A DNA stretch of 6,337 bases from Thermus kawarayensis JCM 12314 (GTDB taxonomy: Bacteria > Deinococcota > Deinococci > Deinococcales > Thermaceae): assembly GCA_001311545.1 (NCBI GenBank), contig BBBL01000094.1:1-6337 (forward strand), read 5' to 3'. This document shows positions 1 through 5,816 of the stretch, one piece after another. How positions within the stretch are numbered: the first letter of the stretch is position 1; every line of letters starts with the position of its first letter. Position numbers and translations under genes: made by a program. The notes beneath the pieces were generated by a model. It worked only from the letters and a program-made list of their open reading frames with translations. It was not told where the DNA came from and made no database searches.

Positions 1-1
1 C

Positions 2-590
2 CCCGCCCTCCGCCCCGAGGCCCGGGCCTTCCTGCTGGGCCGAGGGGAGGAGACCTCCCTCCGCCTCCTTGACGGAGGTCCCCTACCCTCCTTAGGGCCT
101 AGGGGCACGGAGGCGCTGGCCCTCCTCCTTGCCCACGAGAAGGGCATATCGGGAGAAGCCCTGGCGGAGGCCCTCTACGGGGAACCCAACCTAGGGGCCT
201 TGAAGACCCTCCTCCACCGCCTGCGGGCCAAGCTTCCGGATCTCCTGCGCCCCCTACCGTCTGGAAGACCCTCCTCCCTCGGACCTTTTGGCCTTTCTCA
301 GGGCCCTTTCCGGGAGAGACCTGGAACAGGCCCTTGCCCTTTACCAGGGCCCCCTCCTCCCCTGGAGCCAGGCCCCGGGGGTGGAGGCGCTCCGCCTAGA
401 ACTGGAGGAGACCCTGCGCCGGGCGGTGCTGGCCTCGGGGGACCAGGAGGCCCTCTTCCTCCTCGCAGAGCGCTTGGGGGAGGACCTGGAGGTTTGGGAG
501 GCCCTCCTGGAGGGGCTATCCCCCGAGGATCCCCGCTACCCCATCGCCCGGGCCCGGGTGGAGCGGCTTCGCCGGGAGTACGGGGTGTGA
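2..590 (+). pseudogene. C-terminal part of winged-helix/BTAD-type transcriptional regulator, frameshifted
   Basis: The 5' part lies outside the window. Reading from base 2 gives a winged-helix region (LGPRGTEALALLLAHEKGIS, then GEALAEALYGE and LKTLLHRLRAKLPDLL). The frame is lost in a C5 run at 250-254. Dropping one C continues into RPYRLEDPPSDLLAFLRAL, then ALALYQGPLLPWSQAPGVEA, AVLASGD, LEVWEALLEGL and DPRYPIARARV, ending at the TGA at 588-590. This order (winged helix, PYRL hinge, YxGPLLPxSxAPGV, LASGD, LEVWE) is the one I know from the tail of GAF-domain regulators related to SARP/BTAD activators. In those, an N-terminal GAF sensor precedes the DNA-binding part; the GAF part is not visible here. 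The role would be DNA-binding control of nearby genes in the cytoplasm. The ligand is unknown. The frameshift may be a true mutation or a homopolymer sequencing error. Nothing in the window fixes the target operon, but the heptamer array lies 134 bp beyond its stop. Confidence 0.75.
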
Positions 591-723
591 ACCGGGAGGG
601 AAGCAGTCGGGACTCCAGCAGGCCAGGGAAGGGGCGGGACCAGGGCCTCTTAGAAGGGCCAGGAGAAGCCATCCCACGAGGAGAACCCAAGGCCACCTGT
701 GCCTCATGCTTCCAGGGTGCCAA
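591..723. other. Intergenic stretch, no gene seen
   Basis: Between the regulator stop and the heptamer array I see no convincing reading frame on either strand. A GGCC...GGCC pair at 644-660 with CTT/AAG inside it could form a small hairpin behind the regulator gene. It has no T-tract and a loop that is too tight, so I do not call it a terminator. Confidence 0.5.
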
Positions 724-817
724 GGGGGAGGTTACGCGGGGAGTCCAAGGTTACGCGAGGTTACGCAGGGGCCATCGTTGGGAAGAGCTTCCACGTAACC
801 TGGACGTAACCTCCCCC
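724..817. promoter_or_regulatory. GGTTACG heptamer array inside a 13-bp perfect inverted repeat (candidate operator)
   Basis: AGGTTACGC occurs as direct copies at 729-737, 748-756 and 758-766. The inverted form CGTAACC occurs at 794-800 and 805-811. The outermost pair extends to a perfect 13-bp inverted repeat, GGGGGAGGTTACG at 724-736 against its complement at 805-817. A second nested pair (CCAAGGTTACG at 745-755, CGTAACCTGG at 794-803) matches with one bulged base, and GGAAG/CTTCC at 781-792 forms the centre. The last inverted copy overlaps the best -35-like hexamer of the promoter that follows, so a protein bound there could block or recruit polymerase. Repeat geometry of this kind usually means a multi-site operator, but a folded RNA or cruciform is also possible. 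The second copy of the promoter repeat (near 3556) has no such array. Confidence 0.6.
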
Positions 818-849
818 CTGCTACCCTGGGGCTAACCCGTAAGGGGGTG
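818..849 (+). repeat. 32-bp promoter/leader repeat, copy 1
   Basis: Positions 818-849 equal 3556-3587 except for one base (C at 825, T at 3563). The offset is 2738 bp. The repeat covers an extended -10, a CCC-GTAA-GGG mini-hairpin and the Shine-Dalgarno run AAGGGGGTG. The two copies flank the radical SAM/MFS pair as direct repeats. A short C-rich stretch upstream is also similar if a 3-base CTG insertion in copy 2 is allowed. Confidence 0.85.
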
Positions 850-850
850 G
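819..850 (+). promoter_or_regulatory. Extended -10 promoter and RBS of the radical SAM gene
   Basis: TGC-TACCCT (819-827) fits an extended -10 element (TGn TAnnnT). TGGACG at 801-806 is a 4-of-6 match to TTGACA, with a short 15-bp spacer. The expected start of transcription is near 834, giving a very short leader. AAGGGGGTGG at 841-850 is a strong Shine-Dalgarno sequence. It lies 6 bases ahead of ATG 856, which favours that start over the GTG at 847 that lies within the SD itself. ACCC (835-838) could pair with the G-run of the SD around a GTAA loop. Confidence 0.5.
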
Positions 851-1689
851 AAGAAATGCACGAGAGGGGTTTACAACTTCCAAAGGTCGTAGGCCAGCAG
901 CATGATTTCCTGATGGTTGCCATTGATACAGGCAATTTTATATTGGCTTACGAGGAGGACCTCGAAGAAGGATTAGGCTCGGAATACGAAAGGCTTTGGG
1001 TCGAAGACGTGCCCCTTGTCCTTGCCAGCGACGCTAGCGTTGTCCTACGCAGAGAGCGGTTCGGGGGAATACTCTACGGCTTTAAGAGGGGCATTTTTCT
1101 CAATCAGGAAGCCTTCGACCTTGTTAGATCCTTTGTAGTTGCTACTAGGCCATCGCTGGCCCTCAAGCAAGTTCTCAAAGAAGGAGGCTTAAGTGAAATT
1201 ACCAAGGGATTTGTAGAGGCAGCGGGGCATTTAATCCTTTACTTGATTGCCGAGGGATACCTTCGCCCTTCTCAAGAAGGGCTGGAATCTAAAGCTTTGT
1301 TCCTAGACGATCAACACTTCTCCGATGACCGGTACTATAGGCCTCTATCCATGGAAATCGAGCTCACGAATAGGTGCTATAGGCGTTGTGCATACTGTGC
1401 ATACGAATCCGGCCCTGAACCCAAAATACCTCTTCGGGAAGAGCTGACTTTCGATGAGTGGGGATATATCTTGGATTCCATAAGAAAGGAAGGGGTCTTC
1501 TACCTTGAATTCACAGGAGGTGATCCACTGAGTAGGCCAGATGGATTGGAGATCATCCGCCTAGCGGACGAGCTAGGGTTTAGCGTTCAAGTTAACACCG
1601 ACTTGTCCGTGTTGCGAGATAGCGACTTAGATAAGATTGCGTCCACAAAAAAATCTGAACTTCGTGGGTACCACTTTAGACGGATCTAG
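847..1689 (+). CDS. Radical SAM peptide-modifying enzyme, N-terminal portion (RRE-like domain plus CxxxCxxC core)
   Basis: The likely start is ATG 856, set by the SD at 841-850; GTG 847 is the in-frame alternative. Residues are counted from GTG 847. About 60-140 resemble a PqqD/MftB-type peptide-recognition domain (LRRERFGGILYGFKRGIFLN, then an AEGYL end). The radical SAM core follows: the cluster motif CYRRCAYC (C177, C181, C184), which binds the [4Fe-4S] that cleaves S-adenosylmethionine, and the GGDP motif near 224-227 that contacts SAM. The frame fails in an A7 run at 1647-1653; with six A's it continues as ASTKNLNFVGTTLDGSSPDS into the next entry, giving an enzyme of about 491 residues. 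Base composition is far lower in GC than the neighbours (for example 28 of 60 bases at 1261-1320), so the gene was probably acquired from elsewhere. The family call is firm. The substrate is unknown, with peptide modification (RiPP-type) inferred from the RRE-like region. Confidence 0.85.
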   Translation: MEEMHERGLQLPKVVGQQHDFLMVAIDTGNFILAYEEDLEEGLGSEYERLWVEDVPLVLASDASVVLRRERFGGILYGFKRGIFLNQEAFDLVRSFVVATRPSLALKQVLKEGGLSEITKGFVEAAGHLILYLIAEGYLRPSQEGLESKALFLDDQHFSDDRYYRPLSMEIELTNRCYRRCAYCAYESGPEPKIPLREELTFDEWGYILDSIRKEGVFYLEFTGGDPLSRPDGLEIIRLADELGFSVQVNTDLSVLRDSDLDKIASTKKSELRGYHFRRI

Positions 1690-2332
1690 TCCGGATAGCC
1701 ACGATTTGCTTCGGGGTAAGGGGGGATTTAAGACTACCTTGCGGCAGATAAGTCTCATTGCCAAAGCCGGTATCCCTCTGGCTGTCTTCACGGTAGTTCA
1801 CAAGAAGAACTACACTGAGATTAGAAAGATAGGTGAAATCGCAACACAAAACAACGCTATGTATGGGATTGCGCCCATGTATCCCGCAGGGCGCGGGGCA
1901 AGCTTGAATCATCTCGTTCTTAGCCAGGAAGAGTGGGACTTCGCTGTAGGGGAATACATGGACATGGTTAGATTAGGTGCGATTAAGCCCCACCAAAGGC
2001 TGTGGTATAAGCTTTCTAGAGAACTTAGATCGGAAAACCCGGCCCGCGATCAGATATGGCTTACCTCTAGGGGTAATCGTGCTCTTCGCGTAGATCCGAG
2101 GGGTAATGTCTACGTTTCTGCCAAATTGCGTGAGTGGCGGCCCAGGTATTCGTTCTTCGGCAACCTTCTAACGAGCACTTTAGCCGACATTTGGGAGAAT
2201 TCGCCTCTACTGCAAGAGCTACGGAAAATACCTGTTCAACCGAACTTCTTTGATGCCGTGGACATTCGGACTATCCCCAATTACACCAGCGAAATCCCTC
2301 TAGCTGATGGCTCAGCGTCCCAGCATGGCTAA
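1637..2332 (+). CDS. Radical SAM enzyme, C-terminal portion (out of frame with the N-terminal half)
   Basis: This is the continuation of the preceding gene in the +1 frame, not an independent gene: TTG 1637 is only where the open frame begins. True homology starts at about 1654 with NLNFVGTTLDGSSPDSHDLL, the usual mid-barrel VSLDG...HD..RG stretch of radical SAM enzymes. The tail (LTSRGNRALRVDPRGNVYV, FGNLL, LADIWENSPLLQELR) follows the layout of a SPASM/twitch domain (DPxGxVY, GNxxxxxLxxIWxxSPxLxxLR). It contains no cysteine at all, so no auxiliary iron-sulfur cluster can be bound in the usual way. The whole enzyme has exactly three cysteines, those of the SAM cluster. The stop TAA 2330-2332 lies inside the start of the MFS gene, which implies translational coupling. 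The moderate GC content persists up to about 2335. Confidence 0.8.
   Translation: MRPQKNLNFVGTTLDGSSPDSHDLLRGKGGFKTTLRQISLIAKAGIPLAVFTVVHKKNYTEIRKIGEIATQNNAMYGIAPMYPAGRGASLNHLVLSQEEWDFAVGEYMDMVRLGAIKPHQRLWYKLSRELRSENPARDQIWLTSRGNRALRVDPRGNVYVSAKLREWRPRYSFFGNLLTSTLADIWENSPLLQELRKIPVQPNFFDAVDIRTIPNYTSEIPLADGSASQHG
1647..1653 (+). other. A7 frameshift site in the radical SAM gene
   Basis: A run of seven A's sits exactly where the two halves of the radical SAM frame separate. Removing one A restores a continuous conserved protein. It may be a mutation, a homopolymer sequencing error, or a slippage site. Thermus RNA polymerase is known to slip on a longer A-run in dnaX. Confidence 0.7.
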
Positions 2333-3573
2333 GGATTTAACTCCGCCCTCGGGTACCTTCTCCTTCTTCCTCCTCGCCTTCCTTCTAACCCTGACCGGCC
2401 AGGGCCTGGTGGTGGCGGGCCTATGGCGGTTCCTGGAAGCGGGAGCCTCGGGGCTACAAACTTCGGTCCTCACCCTGGTTCAAGCCTTAGCGAGCATCCT
2501 GACCCCCTTTCTCCTCCAATCCTGGCTTGAGACCAGGCCCCAAATGGTGCTCCGCCTCCTCGCCTTTGGCCTTGGGGTAGCGGCCCTCCTCGCCCTGGGA
2601 AGCCCTGGCCTTAGCACCTTTCTTCTCCTTTACGCCGCCTTGCTCGCCCTCTTCCTCTTCCTTACGGCTGCTCTGGCCATCTACGGCGTTTTACTGGGAA
2701 GCGCCCTGCCCCGCCTCTTCCCTAAGGAGGCCCTGTCCCAGGCCAACGCCCGCTGGGAAATGGCCAATACCTTGGGCCTGGTCCTGGCCCCCCTCATAGG
2801 GGGCTTTGCCGTGGACCGCCTGGGGCCCTACGCCCTTCCCCTCTTCGCCCTTCCTCTGGGGGTGGCCCTGGTCCTCCTCCTGGGCCTGAAGGCCCCTCCT
2901 CCCCTAGGCCCTTCCGAAGGGAGGCGGAAGGCCTTTGGGGGTGTACCCTTGGGTGTTCTCCTCCCCGTTGCTCTACCTGCCCTTCTCCCTGCCCTGGCCC
3001 TCACGGGGGGCGGGGTCCTCACCGCTCTTCTCTTCCACGACCTCAAGCGGCCCGAGGGGCTAGGTATCGCCTGGGCGGGCTTTAGCCTGGGGGGCTTCCT
3101 TGTGGCCCAGGCCCTTACCCGCGTCTCCCTCCCCCCGGTCCTTGGCCTCCTCGGGGGGCTTGGCCTCCTGGGCCTGGGCAACCTGGGGAACGGCCTCCTC
3201 CCTTACCCCCACCTCCTCCTCGGGTCTTTGGTCTCGGGGGCGGGGGTTTCCGTGGCCCGGATCGCCTTCCGGACCTTCCTCCAGCGGCTTGCCCCCCCGG
3301 AGACCCTGGTGGGCCTCTTTGCCTACGTCAACGTCCTCACCCAGACGGCCCGGGTCCTGGGCTCCCCCTTGGGCGGGGGGCTTGGGGGACCTCCTGGGGC
3401 CCAGGGGGGCCTTCGTGGCCTTTGGGAGCGTTTTCCTCCTGGCCTCCCTTCTCTTTCCCCCTCTCCTCCGCCTCTCCCAAAGGTTCTCTCCCCTCGTGGT
3501 GACGCCGAGGGGCGTGGGTGAGGCCCTCCTGGGCTCCACGGGCGGTATTCCCCTGCTGCTACTCTGGGGCTAA
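2307..3573 (+). CDS. MFS transporter, 12 membrane helices, frameshifted near the C-terminus
   Basis: The protein is strongly hydrophobic with about twelve helices. It begins SGTFSFFLLAFLLTLTGQGL and has central loops typical of the major facilitator superfamily (RLFPKEALSQANARWEMANT, then LGLVLAPLIGGFAVDRLG after helix 4). It would sit in the cytoplasmic membrane and probably act as an exporter; the substrate is unknown. The start is ATG 2307 or ATG 2325. The latter forms an ATGGCTAA overlap with the radical SAM stop, and neither has an SD, so coupling to the upstream gene is likely. The uninterrupted frame ends at 3521, but homology leaves it at a G-run (3384-3388, or 3375-3380). Dropping one G gives GDLLGPRGAFVAFGSVFLLA, the twelfth helix, with a stop at 3571-3573 inside promoter repeat copy 2. 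Codon use is typical high-GC Thermus, unlike its operon partner. Confidence 0.8.
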
Positions 3574-3587
3574 CCCGTAAGGGGGTG
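3556..3587 (+). repeat. 32-bp promoter/leader repeat, copy 2
   Basis: This is the second copy of 818-849, with a single mismatch (T at 3563). It covers the last codons of the frame-corrected MFS gene (LLLWG and stop) and leads into a new short ORF. The upstream GGTTACG array of copy 1 is absent here. Confidence 0.85.
3557..3587 (+). promoter_or_regulatory. Extended -10 promoter and RBS, second copy
   Basis: TGC-TACTCT (3557-3565) again fits TGn TAnnnT. I find no good -35 at normal distance. The SD AAGGGGGTG at 3579-3587 is 7 bases from ATG 3595, almost the same spacing as in copy 1, which favours 3595 over ATG 3589 (1 base away) as the start of the short ORF. This allows independent expression of the downstream ORF from within the tail of the MFS gene. 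Confidence 0.4.
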
Positions 3588-3594
3588 AATGGCG

Positions 3595-3717
3595 ATGCTC
3601 AAGGAGGTGCAAGAGGTCAGGGTCGGCGGCCGGACGCGGCGGGTGTACGTGCGCCCCTTTGCCATGCCTGCTCCATTACAGGTGGGGTCATCTGGATGGT
3701 GGAAGGGTTCGCTCTAG
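3595..3717 (+). CDS. Small ORF of 40 codons behind the repeated leader, function unknown
   Basis: ATG 3595 (ATG 3589 is an alternative) to TAG 3715-3717. The product begins MLKEVQEVRVGGRTRRVYVR and ends LQVGSSGWWKGSL. It has a strong SD at near-ideal spacing, the same leader as the radical SAM gene, and a charged N-terminal part followed by a small, Gly/Ser/Trp/Lys-rich end. I do not recognise it. Two readings are possible. It could be a precursor peptide for the radical SAM enzyme upstream, with the first ~25 residues as leader and the WWK end as core. Or it could be the 5' remnant of a longer gene whose remainder was deleted when the MFS half-gene came to lie next to it. It has no cysteine, and its start is Thermus-like in base use while its 3' end is more mixed. 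The next gene begins within a few bases of the stop. Confidence 0.4.
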   Translation: MLKEVQEVRVGGRTRRVYVRPFAMPAPLQVGSSGWWKGSL

Positions 3718-3721
3718 AGGC

Positions 3722-4254
3722 TTGAACCCGGTCTGGAAACTGGCCTTTCTTTCCGAGGCCCTGGGCGACCTGGGGGCCGCCCTGGGCTTCAGCGCCTTGA
3801 GCCTGGAGGTGGCCCGCACGGGGGAGGCCTTCTGGGTAGGCCTCTTCGCTGCCCTCGGGTACTTCACCCTAGGCCCTTTGCTCCTCCTGAGCCCCCGGCT
3901 GGACCGGGGAGACCCGGTGAGGGCCCTCCTCCTCCTGGCCCTTCCGTTCCCTCCTTTCCTCGCGGGGGGCCTGCTCTATGGGTTTGCCGTCGGGGTCACG
4001 GGCGTCCACCTGCGGGCCGTGCGGGGGTGGTTGCTGCCCGAGGAGGCCCTGGCGGGGAGCCTGGCCGCCCTGCGGGCCCTGATCTACGGGGCGGGCGCCT
4101 TAGGGGGAACCCTCTCGGGGGTCCTGGGGGGGATCGGCGTGACCCTGCCTTGCGGGTGGCCCTGGCCTCCTTCCTGGCCTTCTACCTCTTCGCCCTTGGC
4201 CCGCTCCATCCCAGGCGCCTGGAGGAGGTAGAGGCCATGGGGAGAGCCTCCTAG
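3722..4254 (+). pseudogene. Half-size MFS transporter (N-terminal six helices), frameshifted
   Basis: The open frame runs from 3659, but recognisable protein starts at about LNPVWKLAFLSEALGDLGAA, so TTG 3722 is the best start. It has only a weak AGAGG ahead of it; coupling to the short ORF ending at 3717 is possible. Features of an MFS N-terminal half are a first helix with GD, a VARTGEAFWVGL turn, LDRGDPVR as the helix 2-3 loop, and PEEALAGSLAALRALIYGAG before helix 5. The frame breaks near 4126-4145, possibly at the G7 run 4126-4132 or the GTGACC that follows. The other frame supplies DPALRVALASFLAFYLFALG (helix 6) and ends HPRRLEEVEAMGRAS at TAG 4252-4254. No second half follows, whereas MFS proteins usually have twelve helices. 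Either a truncated remnant or a six-helix carrier; a remnant is more likely. Confidence 0.6.
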
Positions 4255-4625
4255 CCGGTGCGAAGAGGGCTTGGTCTTATCGCTAAGCTTGTTTCCCGCA
4301 AGGCTGACCCTCCCCTGAGGCCCGGGTGGACCGGCCCTACCATGGGGGTGGGGGGTAACACTACCTTGGAAGGGCGCAGATGGGCGGAGGGGGAACGGAG
4401 TCTCGGGAAAACGGCGGGAGGATTCCTGAGCCGCTTTGGCGTGGGGGTTTGGGCGTATCCCCTCAGTTTGTGGTGGTGGGAGGGACCTGGTGCCCACGGC
4501 TCTGGGCGGGTAGCTTGAGCCCGGGCCCCCCACCAAAAGAGCTGGAAAGGGCACCCCCGAAGGGAAGGGGTCTACTCCCTGGAGGCCTCCGGGACCCCCT
4601 TCACCCTACAGTTTTAGGCTCCCCT
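4255..4625. other. Convergent intergenic region without a supported gene
   Basis: This lies between the half-MFS stop and the helicase stop. Open frames exist on both strands (for example plus 4258-4518), but their third positions do not show the strong G/C bias of Thermus genes and the products match nothing I know. A near-perfect palindrome at 4578-4593 (GGAGGCCTCC core with flanking pairs) could form an eight-pair stem between the converging genes. No adjacent T-tract supports a classical terminator. Confidence 0.5.
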
Positions 4626-5810
4626 TCACCCCGAGGGCGGAAGCGGCACCTCCAGGGAAGAGGCCTCCTCCTCCCGGGGGGCCTTGGACAGGCTTTCCTC
4701 CGCCTCTAAAAGCCTGAGGAAGCCCATCAGGTCCACCGCCGCCAGGTCGTAGAGGAAGGCCTCCACCACCCGCTCCGGCACCACCCCCTCGCCCCCTCGC
4801 ACCGCGTACCCCAGGTCCTCAGGCTCTGGGCACCGTGGCCGCAAGCTGCTGCTCAAAGGGCACCGGGGCCGCAGGGAAGAGGATCCGCACGGGGCTCTTC
4901 ATTCCAAGGCGCACCACCCGGCCCAGGACCTGGTCCAGCCCCGTGGCCGTCCAGGGCAGGGTGAGGACGATCTGGGCCGTAGGTCTCTTCCCCGTGGTGT
5001 CGTGGAAGGAGAGGCCCACACCCCCCTTGCCCGCGGTGGCCAGGAGGAGGCGCACCCTCCCCTCGTCCCAGGCCGCCTTGGTCCTCCTGAGGGCGCTTCC
5101 CGTCTCCGCCCCGGTGTAGAAGGCGAGGTCCTCTCCCAGCTCCGAAGGCCTCCCGGACCATCGCCACGGGGGAGGGGAGGGTGAGCCCGAGGCCCTTCAG
5201 GGCCGGGGCCAGGTGGCGGTGGAGGGCCCCCTTGAGCCCCCTCTCCTCGGCGTCCTGGAGGAAGGCCTCCACCGCCTCGGGGCTCGTGAGGTCCAGGGTC
5301 TTGTCCGAGCGGTACTGGACGAAGAGCAGGACGTGCCACCCCTCCTCCAGGAGGCCGGCCACCAGGGGAAGGGCCGCCCTCAGCTTGATCCTCTCCAGGA
5401 TGGCCCGGGAGAGGAGGGTGCGCTGGGCCATGACGATCCCCCGCTCCTCCTGGGGGCCCGGTAGGCCGCCGCCTTGAGCCGCCTCCGCACCTCCGCCAGG
5501 AGGGCCTTCGCCTCCTCGGGGACCTCCAGGAGGGGGACCTCGTAGGCCACCAGGCCCTCTGGGGGGCGGAAGAGGCGCTTGGTGAGGAGGTTGCGGTCCC
5601 GGAGGTACCCGTGGAAGCGGGCTAGGTCCTCAATCCCCCCCGCGAAGTAGAACTCCCTCCCTCCCCGGTACCGCTCCCGGGTGTAGACGGCGAACTGGCG
5701 CATGAAACGGGTGAAGAGGCGGTAAGGGACGAAGCCCGTGGGCTCCAGGAGGTAACGGGCCTCCCAGGGCCGGTCAAAGGGGGTGGCGGTGGCGTAAAGG
5801 GTGAAGAGGG
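4626..5810 (-). pseudogene. C-terminal half of strawberry-notch-type SF2 helicase, 5'-truncated, three frameshifts
   Basis: Reading leftwards, four frames join into one protein. The first part, LYATATPFDRPWEARYLLEP, carries the helicase motif III-like TATPF. It continues to AAAYRAP, shifts at the G5 run 5452-5456, and goes on as QEERGIVMAQRTLLSRAILE to VAMVREAF. It shifts near 5141-5146 to ELGEDLAFYTGAETGSALRR, then LLLATAGKGGVGLSFHDTTG (motif V-like) and LDQVLGRVVRLGMKSPVRIL (the QxxGRxxRxG motif VI). It shifts again near 4820-4835 to EDLGYAVRGGEGVVPERVVE and the stop at 4626-4628. The HDTTG...PWT...QVLGR pattern is that of the strawberry notch C-terminal helicase domain, which I know mostly from plasmids, phages and other mobile elements. 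The nucleotide-binding N-terminal half is missing: the frame begins inside glycosidase sequence at about 5810. It is presumably inactive. Confidence 0.7.
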
Positions 5811-5816
5811 CCCGCC
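5800..5816 (-). other. In-frame deletion junction glycosidase::helicase
   Basis: One open frame (minus, 6084 down to about 5455) passes from glycosidase (EAHVEAAWRA) into helicase (LFTLYATATPF) without a stop. The exact crossover is uncertain by a few codons. The 3' end of one gene and the 5' end of the other are both missing, as expected of a deletion or illegitimate recombination. Confidence 0.65.

Noticed and set aside
516..707. Minus-strand 63-codon ORF with a hydrophobic start (RHRWPWVLLVGWLLLALL) followed by ACWSPDC, a possible secreted or precursor peptide
   Set aside because: It runs antisense into the regulator gene, has only a weak SD, and the hydrophobic stretch is easily produced by GC-rich antisense DNA. 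Kept only as a note.
200..835. Long plus-strand open frame of 211 codons
   Set aside because: Only its first ~20 residues belong to the regulator; after the C5 run it is a Pro/Gly-rich out-of-frame reading, and it runs on into non-coding array DNA.
828..849. CCCGTAAGGGG in the 32-bp repeats looks like the hairpin of a known Thermus CRISPR repeat
   Set aside because: There are only two copies, 2.7 kb apart, with no spacer periodicity, and the match is limited to the short hairpin core.
2828..3539. Arg/Pro-rich minus-strand ORFs across the MFS gene
   Set aside because: They are antisense shadows of a clear membrane protein, with low-complexity composition.
818..3587. Repeats as the ends of an insertion sequence
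   Set aside because: The repeats are direct, not inverted, and no transposase or integrase is encoded between them.
4258..4518. Plus-strand ORF in the convergent region
   Set aside because: Third-position use is not like a Thermus gene, no RBS is seen, and no recognisable motif is present.
4578..4593. GGAGGCCTCC palindrome as a rho-independent terminator
   Set aside because: There is no loop beyond the palindrome centre and no following T-tract on either strand.
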